Part shown: piece after piece, positions 9,387 to 18,303 of the stretch
How the letters are laid out: each line of letters opens with the position of its first letter
How positions within the stretch are numbered: position 1 is the stretch's first letter
Source: Burkholderia oklahomensis C6786
GTDB taxonomy: Bacteria; Pseudomonadota; Gammaproteobacteria; Burkholderiales; Burkholderiaceae
Direction of reading: 5' to 3'
DNA length: 64,000 nt
Assembly (NCBI RefSeq): GCF_000959365.1
Contig: NZ_CP009555.1
Location: 434,001 to 498,000 of the forward strand
Made by a program: the position numbers and the translations under genes
The notes under the pieces: model-generated
What the model was told of the DNA's origin: nothing
The model's input: the letters and a program-made list of their open reading frames with translations, nothing else
Database searches by the model: none

Positions 9387-10133
9387 GTGAGTCAAAAACG
9401 GGGATTGGCTGTCTTTTTCGGTTGCGTGATCGCGCTCATCGTCGCGTACGCCGCCACCTACCCGCGCTTTCACCCACAACCGGCCGCGGTGGCGGCCGCG
9501 AGCGCACCGGCGGTCGCGTCGGCCGCGATCACCCTCACGACCGACTTCCCGGCGCTGCCGCCGTCGAGCCCGCTGTCCTGGGCGCGCCTCACGCCGCCGC
9601 AGCGCGTCGCGCTCGCGCCGTTCGCCAACCAATGGGATTCGTTCAGCGACGAACGCAAGCGCAAATGGCTGAAGATCGCGGCACGCTTCCCGAAGATGTC
9701 GCCCGAAGCGCAAAAGCGCCTGCAGGAGCGGATGACCGAATGGGTCCGCATGACGCCCGAGCAGCGCCGCGTCGCGCGCGAGAACTACCTGGTGTCGAAG
9801 GATCTGTCCGCGCAGGCTCGCGAGAAGGCCTGGAAGGCTTACCAGCAGCTGTCGCCCGAGCAGAAGGAGAAGCTCGCCGCGGCCGAGCGCCGGCGCCGGC
9901 CGACCGTCGTCAGCGCGCCGCCCACCGGCAAGACCGACCGCGACGTCAACCGGCTCGTCAACGCGCACGACCGTCATCCGGCGAGCGCGCCCGCCGCTAG
10001 CATCGCGCCGCCCGCCGCCGGAGCGCCCGCCGCGGCGCCCGCTCCTGCATCGACGACGACGGGCGCCGTCACGCCGGCCGTGCCCACGCCCGTCTCGCCG
10101 TCCGAGGCGCCGTCGCTCTTCAACGGTTCGTAA
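9387..10133 (+). CDS. DUF3106 domain-containing protein
   Basis: The 248-residue protein starts with GTG and has an N-terminal hydrophobic segment (AVFFGCVIALIVAYAATY) that is either a signal peptide or an anchor. The centre, about residues 65-165, carries the DUF3106 pattern of WARLTPPQRVALAPF, WDSFSDERKRKWLKIA and repeated LSPEQ-type helices. The C-terminus is a long Ala/Pro-rich tail. It is predicted to act in the periplasm or at the inner membrane face. Function is unknown. It belongs to the run sigma factor, DUF3619, DUF3106, RDD. Confidence 0.85.
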   Translation: MSQKRGLAVFFGCVIALIVAYAATYPRFHPQPAAVAAASAPAVASAAITLTTDFPALPPSSPLSWARLTPPQRVALAPFANQWDSFSDERKRKWLKIAARFPKMSPEAQKRLQERMTEWVRMTPEQRRVARENYLVSKDLSAQAREKAWKAYQQLSPEQKEKLAAAERRRRPTVVSAPPTGKTDRDVNRLVNAHDRHPASAPAASIAPPAAGAPAAAPAPASTTTGAVTPAVPTPVSPSEAPSLFNGS

Positions 10134-10139
10134 GCGGCC

Positions 10140-10652
10140 GTGACGGCGCCCGCGATTCCGTCCGAGCCGGCGCCGCCGCCGAGCGTGCGCCGCCGGCTCG
10201 CCGCCCTCGTCTACGAAAGCCTGCTGCTGTTCGGCGTCGTGTTCTTCGCCGGCCTCGCGTTCGGCGTGACGCTCCAGCAGCGCAACGGCCTCGCCCATCA
10301 CAATCTGCTCGCCGCGTGGATCGCGATCGTCGTCGGCGCCTACTTCGTCTGGTTCTGGACGCACGGCGGCCAGACGCTGCCGATGAAGACCTGGCGGCTG
10401 CGCATCGAGACCGCGCGCGGCACGCCGCTGTCGGTCGGCCGGGCGCTCGTCCGCTACGCGCTCGGCTGGCTGTGGTTCCTGCCGCCCCTCGCGCTGCACC
10501 CGCTCGCGGGCTTTTCCGTGCCGCGCACGCTCGCGGCCGCGGCCGTCTGGTTCGCGCTGTGGGCGCTCGCCGCGCGGCTGCACCCGAGCCGCCAGTTCCC
10601 GCACGATCGCCTCGCCGGCACCCGCATCGTCGGCGCGCCCCGCCACGGCTGA
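10140..10652 (+). CDS. RDD family membrane protein
   Basis: The 170-residue integral membrane protein has the RDD-domain layout: an N-terminal SVRRRLAALVYESLLLFGVV, a second segment (LLAAWIAIVVGAYFVWFW), the conserved GGQTLPMKTWRLRIE loop, and a last hydrophobic region followed by HDRLAGTRIV. RDD proteins are poorly characterised; some have been linked to ion exchange. It starts with GTG six bases after the DUF3106 stop codon and is the last gene of the sigma factor run. Confidence 0.86.
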   Translation: MTAPAIPSEPAPPPSVRRRLAALVYESLLLFGVVFFAGLAFGVTLQQRNGLAHHNLLAAWIAIVVGAYFVWFWTHGGQTLPMKTWRLRIETARGTPLSVGRALVRYALGWLWFLPPLALHPLAGFSVPRTLAAAAVWFALWALAARLHPSRQFPHDRLAGTRIVGAPRHG

Positions 10653-10678
10653 TTCCCCGTAATAAGAACGTCTCGTGA

Positions 10679-10696
10679 CTGTCACGGCATAGTCAC
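10679..10696 (+). promoter_or_regulatory. PhoB-box-like direct repeat
   Basis: CTGTCAC (10679-10685) and TAGTCAC (10690-10696) are separated by four bases (GGCA). This is the 7-4-7 layout of the PhoB binding site, and five of seven positions agree between the repeats. It lies 47 bases before the metallophosphoesterase gene, whose likely role is in phosphate starvation. No convincing -10 element was found at the ideal distance. Confidence 0.42.
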
Positions 10697-10742
10697 GCCC
10701 GCATGGCGCAATGCCGATAACATCAATCGGCGCGAGTCATGC

Positions 10743-11681
10743 ATGGGCAAAAAAACGTCCGCGACCTCCTTCTTTCGTGATCCTGCCGGCCTGCACGCCG
10801 CCAGCGCCTTCCTGTCCGGCTCCGCAGCGAGCGAAGTGCTCGCGCCGGCCCGTCCGCCCGCCGCGAGCGCCACGCGGCACGACGACCACGAGCCGGCCTC
10901 GCACCGCTACCGGACCATCTGGCTGTCGGACATCCACCTCGGCACGAGCGGCTGCCAGGCCGGCTACCTGCTCGACTTCCTCAAGCACAACGAATCGGAA
11001 TACCTGTACCTCGTCGGCGACATCATCGACGGCTGGCAGCTCAGAAAGGGCTGGTACTGGCCGCAGGCGCACAACGACGTCGTCCAGAAGATCCTGCGCA
11101 AGGCGCGCAAAGGCACGCAGGTCGTGTACATCCCCGGCAACCACGACGAAGCCGCGCGCCAGTTCTGCGATCTCGCGTTCGGCGAGATCCACGTGCGCGG
11201 CGAGGCGTTCCATACGACGCTGTCGGGCAAACGTTTGTGGGTCGTTCACGGCGACCTGTTCGACGGTGTGATCCAGCACGCGAAGTGGCTCGCCTATCTC
11301 GGCGACACGCTGTACACGCTGATCCTCGTGCTGAACCGCTGGTTCAACCGGATCCGCAGCCGCTTCGGCTTCCAGTACTGGTCGCTGTCGCAATACCTGA
11401 AGCACCAGGTGAAGAACGCCGTGAACTTCATCTCGTCGTTCGAAGCGGTGATGACCGACGAGGCGCGTCGCCGCGGCTGCGACGGCGTCGTCTGCGGCCA
11501 CATCCACAAGGCCGAGATCCGCGACATCGACGGGGTGCTCTATTGCAACGACGGCGACTGGGTCGAGAGCCTGTCCGCGCTCGTCGAGACGATGGAGGGC
11601 GAACTGAAGGTCGTCTACTGGACCGTGCTGCACACGCCGCCCGCCGCGCAATCGCGCAAGACGAAAGCCGCCACCGCCTGA
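10743..11681 (+). CDS. plcP: Metallophosphoesterase, PlcP-like phospholipase C (LpxH-related)
   Basis: The 312-residue protein has every block of the calcineurin-like two-metal phosphoesterases: LSDIHLG near residue 60, VGDIIDGWQLRKGWYWPQ, IPGNHDE, VHGDLFDGV and VCGHIHKAEI. The WYWPQAHNDVVQKILRKARKG and LKHQVKNAVNFISSFE sequences are typical of the PlcP group, which removes the head group from phospholipids to give diacylglycerol during phosphate starvation. Automatic annotation usually calls this group UDP-2,3-diacylglucosamine hydrolase-like. The first 55 residues are a poorly conserved extension. The next gene is a glycosyltransferase and the third a diacylglycerol kinase, which supports lipid remodelling over lipid A synthesis. 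The family is sure; PlcP is a strong inference. Confidence 0.8.
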   Translation: MGKKTSATSFFRDPAGLHAASAFLSGSAASEVLAPARPPAASATRHDDHEPASHRYRTIWLSDIHLGTSGCQAGYLLDFLKHNESEYLYLVGDIIDGWQLRKGWYWPQAHNDVVQKILRKARKGTQVVYIPGNHDEAARQFCDLAFGEIHVRGEAFHTTLSGKRLWVVHGDLFDGVIQHAKWLAYLGDTLYTLILVLNRWFNRIRSRFGFQYWSLSQYLKHQVKNAVNFISSFEAVMTDEARRRGCDGVVCGHIHKAEIRDIDGVLYCNDGDWVESLSALVETMEGELKVVYWTVLHTPPAAQSRKTKAATA

Positions 11682-11702
11682 CCCCCGAAAGGACTGCCTG
11701 CG

Positions 11703-12737
11703 ATGAAAATCATGATCGTCACCGATGCGTGGGAGCCGCAAGTCAACGGCGTCGTGCGCACGCTGAAGAGCACCGCGCGCGAGCTCGTCGCGCTCGGCCA
11801 CCGCGTCGAGCTCGTCACGCCGCTCGAGTTCCGCACGGTCCCGTGCCCGACCTATCCCGAAATCCGCCTGTCGATCCTGCCGTACCGGCGGCTGCGCGAA
11901 CGCCTGAACGCGTTCGCGCCGGACGCGCTGCACATCGCGACGGAAGGCCCGCTCGGCCTCGCCGCGCGCCGCTACGCCCGCGCGCGCCGGCTGCCGTTCA
12001 CGACCGCGTATCACACGCGCTTTCCGGAGTACGTGCAGGCGCGCTTCGGCGTTCCGCTGTCCGCGACCTACCGCTTCCTGCGCTGGTTCCACGGCGCGTC
12101 GCTCGCGGTGATGGCGCCGACGCCCGTCGTCAAGAGCGACCTCGAGCAATACGGTTTCGACAATGTCGTGCTGTGGACGCGCGGCGTCGATCTCGACATC
12201 TTCCGGCCGATGGAGTCGAAGGTGCTCAACACCGTGCGGCCGATCTTCCTGTATGTCGGCCGCGTCGCGATCGAGAAGAACGTCGAGGCGTTCCTGAAGC
12301 TCGACCTGCCCGGCTCGAAGTGGGTCGCGGGCGAAGGGCCCGCGCTCGCCGAGCTCAAATCGCGCTATCCTGAGGCCAATTACCTCGGCGTGCTGACTCA
12401 GGCGGAGCTCGCCAAGGTTTACGCCGCCGCCGACGTGTTCGTGTTCCCGAGCCGCACCGACACCTTCGGGCTCGTGCTGCTCGAGGCGCTCGCGTGCGGC
12501 ACGCCCGTCGCCGCGTATCCGGTCACCGGGCCCGTCGACGTGCTCGCCGACGGCGGCGCGGGTGCGATGAACGACGACCTGCGCGAAGCGTGCCTCGAGG
12601 CGCTGAAGATCGACCGGCGGCATGCGCGCGCATGGGCGGAGCGCTACTCGTGGCTCGCGGCGTCCGAGCAGTTCGCGTCGCACCTGAAGCCGCTGCCGAA
12701 AACCGCCTGTCCACACACCGAAGGCGCAGCCGTTTGA
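11703..12737 (+). CDS. Glycosyltransferase family 4, Agt-like
   Basis: The 344-residue GT-B fold protein has an N-terminal acceptor domain (IVTDAWEPQVNGVVRTLKST, then TAYHTRFPEYV) and a C-terminal nucleotide-sugar domain (FLYVGRVAIEKNVEAFL, FVFPSRTDTFGLVLLEALACG with the E-x7-E motif). In other bacteria the partner of PlcP is Agt, which glycosylates the diacylglycerol made by PlcP to give phosphorus-free glycolipids. It begins 21 bases after plcP, and its stop overlaps a possible TTG start of the kinase gene. The sugar donor cannot be read from the sequence. Confidence 0.82.
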   Translation: MKIMIVTDAWEPQVNGVVRTLKSTARELVALGHRVELVTPLEFRTVPCPTYPEIRLSILPYRRLRERLNAFAPDALHIATEGPLGLAARRYARARRLPFTTAYHTRFPEYVQARFGVPLSATYRFLRWFHGASLAVMAPTPVVKSDLEQYGFDNVVLWTRGVDLDIFRPMESKVLNTVRPIFLYVGRVAIEKNVEAFLKLDLPGSKWVAGEGPALAELKSRYPEANYLGVLTQAELAKVYAAADVFVFPSRTDTFGLVLLEALACGTPVAAYPVTGPVDVLADGGAGAMNDDLREACLEALKIDRRHARAWAERYSWLAASEQFASHLKPLPKTACPHTEGAAV

Positions 12738-12745
12738 AACCAGCC

Positions 12746-13282
12746 ATGCGCGCGAAAGCGCCCCCGACCCATTCGCCGCGGAGGCCGGCCGCACGTGCGG
12801 CCGCCGCGCATCCCGTCCACGTTCCGTTCTCTCCGTCTGAAACGCCCGAGCCGCACGAGCCGCTCGGCCCGGACGATCCGCTCGCGCTGCCGCACAATCC
12901 GTACAAGGGCAATCGCGGCCTGATGCGCGCATGGCATGCGCTCAAGAACTCATACAACGGCTTTCGCGTCGCGATCCGCGAAGAAAGCGCGTTCCGCCAG
13001 GAGCTGACGCTCGCGGCGATCATGCTGCCGATCGCGGCGTTCGTGCCCGTCGAGCCGGCGTCGCGCGCGCTCCTCATCGGCACCGTGCTGCTCGTGCTGA
13101 TCGTCGAGCTGCTGAACTCGAGCGTCGAGACGGCGATCGACCGGATCTCGCTCGAACGCCACGAGCTGTCGAAGCGCGCGAAGGATCTCGGCAGCGCGGC
13201 CGTCACGGTCGCGCTCTGCGCGTGCCTGACGACCTGGGGCCTCATACTCGGCCCGCTCGTCTGGCACCGGCTCGCCGGCTAG
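12746..13282 (+). CDS. dgkA: Diacylglycerol kinase (DgkA type) with N-terminal extension
   Basis: This small integral-membrane kinase phosphorylates diacylglycerol to phosphatidate. The core from about residue 60 has EESAFRQELTLAAI, three membrane segments and the catalytic stretch IVELLNSSVETAIDRISLE followed by HELSKRAKDLGSAAV. The product is 178 residues against about 120 for the usual enzyme; the extra length is a Pro/Ala/His-rich N-terminal tail. The start is uncertain: a TTG at 12734 overlaps the previous stop, and the ATG at 12746 was chosen. In the cassette it would recycle diacylglycerol left by the PlcP-like enzyme. Confidence 0.9.
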   Translation: MRAKAPPTHSPRRPAARAAAAHPVHVPFSPSETPEPHEPLGPDDPLALPHNPYKGNRGLMRAWHALKNSYNGFRVAIREESAFRQELTLAAIMLPIAAFVPVEPASRALLIGTVLLVLIVELLNSSVETAIDRISLERHELSKRAKDLGSAAVTVALCACLTTWGLILGPLVWHRLAG

Positions 13283-13519
13283 GCGCATCGCGGCGGCCGG
13301 CGGCCGACCGGTCCCCGCCGAGACTCGCGCCGCCTCGACCCGCCTCTTGTGTGCGACGCAGCACCGCCGGGTATGCACCGATGACGAAATACGCCGGACG
13401 TGCAAGGTAGCGGTTTATAATCGGCCGACAGCCTTCAAAACAGCAACCCGAGCCGGACTACGATTCACGCAGCAACATTGGCAGCGCCCGCCAGTCCGGC
13501 AAACACAGGGCCGGACGAC

Positions 13520-14239
13520 ATGGAAGCGAAACCTCCCCGCCGCACGCGCGAACGGATTCTTGAGTTGTCGTTGAAACTCTTCAACGAGATCGGCGAGCCG
13601 AACGTCACGACAACGACGATCGCCGAGGAAATGGAAATCAGCCCAGGCAACCTGTACTACCATTTCCGCAACAAAGACGACATCATCAACAGCATCTTCG
13701 CGCAGTTCGAACAGCAGATCGAACGGCGCCTGCGTTTTCCCGAAGATCATCGGCCGACGATCGACGAAACGTGGTCGTACCTGCAGTACATGGCCGACTT
13801 CATGTGGACCTATCGATTCCTCTATCGCGACCTGAACGATCTGCTCGCGCGCAACCGCACGCTCGAGACGCACTTCAAGCAGATCATCAGCCACAAGGTG
13901 CGCTTCGCGCGCGAGATGTGCGAGCTGCTCGCGGCCGACGGCGAGCTCGTCGCGACGCCCGCCGAGATCGAGGTGATCGCGACCAACATGGCCGTGATCG
14001 CCACCTACTGGCTGTCGTATCAATACGTGATGCACCCGCGCAAGTACAACGACCAGGACGCGATCCGCGAAGAGCTGCACCAGGTCAGCATGCACGTGAT
14101 CTCGGTGATCGCGCCGTATCTGCGCGGCCGCTCGCGGCAGATCTTCGACGATCTCGTGTCCGGCAAGCTGCCGAAGCGCGAGTTCCACGACTACCTGCCG
14201 CCGCGCGACGGTTCGCCGCGCAAGGATACGAAGCAATGA
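13520..14239 (+). CDS. TetR/AcrR family transcriptional regulator
   Basis: The 239-residue protein has an N-terminal TetR helix-turn-helix (RERILELSLKLFNEIG, then TTTIAEEMEISPGNLYYHFR, residues about 8-55) and a long all-helical ligand domain with many aromatic residues. The ligand is unknown. The ATG at 13520 was preferred over the in-frame one at 13478 because the extra residues are unconserved in character. A TATAAT hexamer at 13416-13421 is a plausible -10 element. The stop codon overlaps the start of the next gene (ATGA), so the two are translationally coupled. Confidence 0.9.
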   Translation: MEAKPPRRTRERILELSLKLFNEIGEPNVTTTTIAEEMEISPGNLYYHFRNKDDIINSIFAQFEQQIERRLRFPEDHRPTIDETWSYLQYMADFMWTYRFLYRDLNDLLARNRTLETHFKQIISHKVRFAREMCELLAADGELVATPAEIEVIATNMAVIATYWLSYQYVMHPRKYNDQDAIREELHQVSMHVISVIAPYLRGRSRQIFDDLVSGKLPKREFHDYLPPRDGSPRKDTKQ

Positions 14240-14823
14240 AGGCCGTCTGCGTCTATTGCGGTTCGGCGCACGGCGTCAAGCCCGTCTACACGGAAGCCGC
14301 GCGCGCATTCGGCCGCGCGCTCGCGCAGTCCGGCCTCACGCTCGTCTACGGCGGCGGGCGCGTCGGCCTGATGGGCGTGATCGCCGACGAAGTGCTCGCC
14401 GCGGGCGGGCACGCGATCGGCGTCATCACGGAGCTGCTCGTCGACAAGGAAGTCGGCCACACCGGCTTGACCGAGCTGCACGTCGTGCCCGACATGCATC
14501 ATCGGAAGAAGATGATGGCCGAGCTCGCCGACGCATTCGTCGCGATGCCGGGCGGCGCGGGCACGCTCGAAGAGTTTTTCGAGGTCTATACGTGGGCGCA
14601 GCTCGGCTATCACCGCAAGCCCGTCGCGCTCTACAACGTCGACGCGTTCTACGAACCGCTCATCACGCTCCTCAGGCACACGGTCGACGAAGGCTTCATG
14701 CAGCGCACGTACTTCGATGCGCTGTGCATCGACGCAGCGCCCGACGCGCTCATCGATCAGCTCGCCCAGTATCGTCCGCCCGCGCGCGACAAATGGACGT
14801 TCCTGTCCGAGCAGGAAGCCTGA
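14236..14823 (+). CDS. LOG family protein (nucleoside 5'-monophosphate phosphoribohydrolase)
   Basis: The 195-residue Rossmann-fold protein carries both LOG signatures: GGGRVGLMG (residues about 44-52) and PGGAGTLEEFFE (about 107-118). LOG enzymes release the free base from adenine or cytokinin riboside monophosphates. Older annotation calls them lysine decarboxylase-like, which is wrong for this family. CVYCGSAHG at the N-terminus is also typical. It is coupled to the TetR gene. Whether it makes cytokinins or only processes nucleotides is not decided by sequence. Confidence 0.9.
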   Translation: MKAVCVYCGSAHGVKPVYTEAARAFGRALAQSGLTLVYGGGRVGLMGVIADEVLAAGGHAIGVITELLVDKEVGHTGLTELHVVPDMHHRKKMMAELADAFVAMPGGAGTLEEFFEVYTWAQLGYHRKPVALYNVDAFYEPLITLLRHTVDEGFMQRTYFDALCIDAAPDALIDQLAQYRPPARDKWTFLSEQEA

Positions 14824-15038
14824 GCCGGCGCAATGCATCGCGGGCGCGCGCCGCGATCCGGCGCGCCGCCTCGCACCGCTTTCGCTGATGCCCGCTCCGC
14901 GCTCCGCGCGCCGGTCTCGTCTCTCGCGCCGACCGGCCGCGCCGCGCAATCGCCTCGCAGTGTCCGCTCGGTCTCCGTTTTCCCGCCGTTCCCCTTTTCC
15001 GCCCGAATGCGCGTTCCGCCCGGGCCGAGGTTCAAGCG

Positions 15039-15797
15039 ATGACGAATACGCCGCCCAAAGTCGTCCTCATCACCGGCGCGAGCCGCGGCATCGGCCGCGC
15101 GACCGCGCTGCTCGCCGCTGCGCGCGGCTGGTCGGTCGGCGTCAATTACGCGCGCGACGCGAACGCCGCCGAAGCGACCGCCGATGCGGTGCGCGCCGCG
15201 GGCGGGCAAGCGTGCGTCGTGCGCGGCGACGTCGCGAACGACGCCGACGTGACCGGCATGTTCGATGCGGTGCAGTCCGCATTCGGCCGACTCGACGCGC
15301 TCGTCAACAACGCGGGGATCGTCGCGCCGTCGCTGCCGCTCGCCGACATGGACGTCGCGCGCCTGAAGCGCGTGTTCGACACCAACGTGCTCGGCGCGTA
15401 TCTGTGCGCGCGCGAGGCCGCGCGGCGGCTGTCGACCGATCGCGGCGGCGCGGGCGGCGCGATCGTCAACGTGTCGTCGATCGCCGCGCGGCTCGGCTCG
15501 CCGAACGAATACGTCGACTATGCAGGCTCGAAGGGCGCGGTCGACACGCTGACGCTCGGCCTCGCGAAAGAACTCGGCCCGCACGGCGTGCGTGTGAACG
15601 CGGTGCGCCCGGGCCTCATCGCAACCGAGATCCATGCGAGCGGCGGCCAGCCCGGCCGCGCCGAGCGGCTCGGCGCACAGACGCCGCTCGGCCGCGCAGG
15701 CGAAGCCGACGAGGTAGCCGAAGCGATCGTCTGGCTGCTGAGCGACGCGGCGTCGTACGTGACGGGCGCACTGCTCGACGTCGGCGGCGGGCGCTGA
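15039..15797 (+). CDS. SDR family oxidoreductase
   Basis: This is a classical short-chain dehydrogenase/reductase of 252 residues. It has TGASRGIG at the cofactor site, NNAG in the central strand, and a complete catalytic set: the serine of NVSSIAARLG, then YVDYAGSKGAVD with the YxxxK pair. The C-terminus SYVTGALLDVGGGR is typical of the 3-oxoacyl-ACP-reductase-like and sugar dehydrogenase branch. The substrate is unknown. It stands alone, 215 bases after the LOG gene. Confidence 0.9.
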   Translation: MTNTPPKVVLITGASRGIGRATALLAAARGWSVGVNYARDANAAEATADAVRAAGGQACVVRGDVANDADVTGMFDAVQSAFGRLDALVNNAGIVAPSLPLADMDVARLKRVFDTNVLGAYLCAREAARRLSTDRGGAGGAIVNVSSIAARLGSPNEYVDYAGSKGAVDTLTLGLAKELGPHGVRVNAVRPGLIATEIHASGGQPGRAERLGAQTPLGRAGEADEVAEAIVWLLSDAASYVTGALLDVGGGR

Positions 15798-16184
15798 AGC
15801 CCGCGCACGCCGCGTCTTCGATCTCGTCGAGCGGCGAGCGCCAAACGGCGAGGCCATCTCCGTTCATTCGGGCTTCGAACGATTTCGCGCCCTCGCCTGC
15901 ACGTTCGGGCCGCCGACCGTCGTTTTTTCACATCGGTCGCCGCACAATGCGGGCCTGACACGACCTGCAACGCGAGCGCCTGCCGTGCCGGCCACACAAA
16001 ACTTCACAATTCTCCGCAATCTTTAGCGTTTCATAACAATTTTCGTAAACGTTCGTAATAGTCTCGTGGTCTACTAACGACCATCGCGACGTACGCCGTC
16101 GCACGCCCGTCATCCGCCACCTCGCGGTCACGAAATCGGCCAAACCCACGCAGCCTGGCCGGCACATACGAAGAGATCACCCAG
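15798..16184. other. Intergenic region with an AT-rich island
   Basis: No gene is seen. The segment from about 16000 to 16080 is markedly AT-rich for this genome (TTTCATAACAATTTTCGTAA and similar). It probably holds the promoter of the downstream glycosyltransferase, but no confident -35/-10 pair could be chosen. Confidence 0.4.
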
Positions 16185-18110
16185 ATGCAGGGAAATGCAA
16201 CGCCCGGCGGCCGGCACGCGCCTGCGCCCGGCTCGGCGCATCACGTCCGCCCATCGGAAGCCAATTCACCGACATCGTCCGCCGCGACGCTCGCCGTCCC
16301 CGCATCGAGCGCTGCGGGCGCAGCAGGCGGCCGTGCCGCCGATGCGCGCGAGGCGTCCGTTGCCCGCGCGCCGCTCGCCGGGCTGCGCGCATGGCTCGTC
16401 GCCGCGGCCGTGCTGTGCGCGTACCTGCTGCCGGGCGCCCTCGGCCACGATCCGTGGAAGCAGGACGAGACCTACACGTTCGGCATCATCCAGCACATGC
16501 TCGAGAGCGGCGATTTCGTCGTGCCGACCAACGCGGGGCAGCCGTTCCTCGAAAAGCCGCCGTTGTACGACTGGGTCGCCACCGGCCTCGCATGGCTCTT
16601 TTCCCGCTACTTGCCGCTGCACGACGCAGCACGGCTCGCGAGCGCCCTCTTCGCCGCGCTCGCGTTCGGCTTCGCCGCGCGCGCCGCGCGCATCGCGACC
16701 GGCGCGACGCGCTGGCTCGAGCTGCCGGTGATCGGCACCGTCGCGCTATACGCGGGCTCGCTCATCGTCATCAAGCATTCGCACGATCTGATGACCGACG
16801 TCGCGTTGATGGCGGGCACGGCGATGGGATTTTGCGGACTGCTCGAGCTCGTGATCCGGCACGCCGGCGGCGCGAACGGCGCCATCCCGACGCACCGCGC
16901 GCCCGCGAACCGCTTCGCGGCGCCGCTCTTCGGCTTGGGCGTCGGCATCGCGCTGATGTCGAAGGGGCTGTTCGTGCCGCTCGTGTTCGGCGCGACGGTT
17001 GCCGCGACGCTCGTCCTCTACCCGGCCTGCCGCAGCCGCGCGTTCCTCCGTTCGCTCGCCGTCGCCGCGCTCGTGTGCGCGCCGTTCGCGCTGATCTGGC
17101 CGACCGCGTTGTTCCTGCGCTCGGAATCGCTGTTCCTCGTCTGGTTCTGGGAAAACAACGTCGGCCGCTTCTTCGGCTTCTCGGTGCCGACGCTCGGCGC
17201 CGAAAACGACAAGCCGCTCTTCATCTGGCGCGCACTGCTGACGGTCGGCTTCCCGGTCGCCCCGCTCGCGCTCGTCGCGCTCGCGCGCGGCCTCTGGCGA
17301 GAGTGGCGCGCGCCGCGCGTCGCGCTGCCGCTCGCGTTCGCGGGCATCGGGATGGTCGTGCTGCACATTTCCGCGACGTCGCGGCAACTGTACGTCCTGC
17401 CGTTCATCGCGCCGCTCGCGCTCGTCGCCGCGCAGGCGATCCCGCGCCTGCCGCAGCGGCTGCACACCGCGTGGGACTATGCGAGCCGGCTGCTGTTCGG
17501 CGCGGTCGCGGCGCTCGCGTGGATCGTCTGGTCGCTGATGTCCGATCACAACGGCCCGCGCGCCGGACTGCAATGGCTCGGCCGCTGGCTGCCGCTCGAC
17601 TGGACGATGCCGATCGAGCCCGCGCTCGTACTGTCGGCGCTCGCGATCACGATCGGCTGGGTCGGCCTGCTGCCGTCGCTGCGGCTCGCGGGCAAATGGC
17701 GCGGTGCGCTGTCGTGGGCGATGGGCGCGCTCGTCGCGTGGGGGCTCGTCTACACGCTGCTGCTGCCGTGGCTCGACGTCGCGAAGAGCTATCGTTCGGT
17801 GTTCGAAGATCTGAACCGCCGGCTCGCGCTCGAGTGGAACGACGGCGACTGCATGGCGAGCGTCGATCTCGGCGAGTCGGAAGCGCCGATGCTCTATTAC
17901 TTCTCGGGCATCCGGCACCAGCCCGTCGCGCTGCCGGATACAAGCGCATGCACGTGGCTCATCGTGCAAGGCACGCGCGCGAGCCCGCCCGCGCTCGGCG
18001 GCGAATGGAAGCCGTTCTGGTCCGGCGCGCGCCCGGGCGACGAGCAGGAAATGCTGCGCGTCTACGTTCGCACGCCGACGCCGCCCGCCGCGCACCGCCT
18101 CAATCCGTAA
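16185..18110 (+). CDS. ArnT-like glycosyltransferase family 39 membrane protein
   Basis: The 641-residue polytopic inner-membrane protein belongs to the PMT/ArnT group, which uses polyprenyl-phosphate sugars to modify lipid A, proteins or other acceptors on the periplasmic side. The first periplasmic loop holds the catalytic acidic pair in DPWKQDETYTFG and the family motif PFLEKPPLYDW. About a dozen hydrophobic segments follow, then a C-terminal soluble domain. The first 60 residues are a low-complexity Ala/Pro-rich cytoplasmic extension. No arn genes are adjacent, so the aminoarabinose role is not established. Confidence 0.85.
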   Translation: MQGNATPGGRHAPAPGSAHHVRPSEANSPTSSAATLAVPASSAAGAAGGRAADAREASVARAPLAGLRAWLVAAAVLCAYLLPGALGHDPWKQDETYTFGIIQHMLESGDFVVPTNAGQPFLEKPPLYDWVATGLAWLFSRYLPLHDAARLASALFAALAFGFAARAARIATGATRWLELPVIGTVALYAGSLIVIKHSHDLMTDVALMAGTAMGFCGLLELVIRHAGGANGAIPTHRAPANRFAAPLFGLGVGIALMSKGLFVPLVFGATVAATLVLYPACRSRAFLRSLAVAALVCAPFALIWPTALFLRSESLFLVWFWENNVGRFFGFSVPTLGAENDKPLFIWRALLTVGFPVAPLALVALARGLWREWRAPRVALPLAFAGIGMVVLHISATSRQLYVLPFIAPLALVAAQAIPRLPQRLHTAWDYASRLLFGAVAALAWIVWSLMSDHNGPRAGLQWLGRWLPLDWTMPIEPALVLSALAITIGWVGLLPSLRLAGKWRGALSWAMGALVAWGLVYTLLLPWLDVAKSYRSVFEDLNRRLALEWNDGDCMASVDLGESEAPMLYYFSGIRHQPVALPDTSACTWLIVQGTRASPPALGGEWKPFWSGARPGDEQEMLRVYVRTPTPPAAHRLNP

Positions 18111-18303
18111 TGCCGCGGTGCGCGGCGCCGTCGCCGCGCACCGTCTCTCCCCCAATTTGCGCGGCGCCCGCCGTGTCCTATGCTGTTCCGGTTCGCGCCG
18201 TCCGTGCGTCGCGCCCGGCCGTGCCCGCATCTGCCGGCCCGGTACGGGAATTGCTCCGCCCAACGGTCGGCTCCTTCCTGCGCTTGCCCAACCGGACGGT
18301 CCC

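Noticed and set aside
10743..11681. Naming the phosphoesterase LpxH
   Set aside because: The metal motifs fit both, but the WYWPQAHNDVV and VKNAVNFI blocks and the glycosyltransferase/kinase neighbours fit the PlcP group better.
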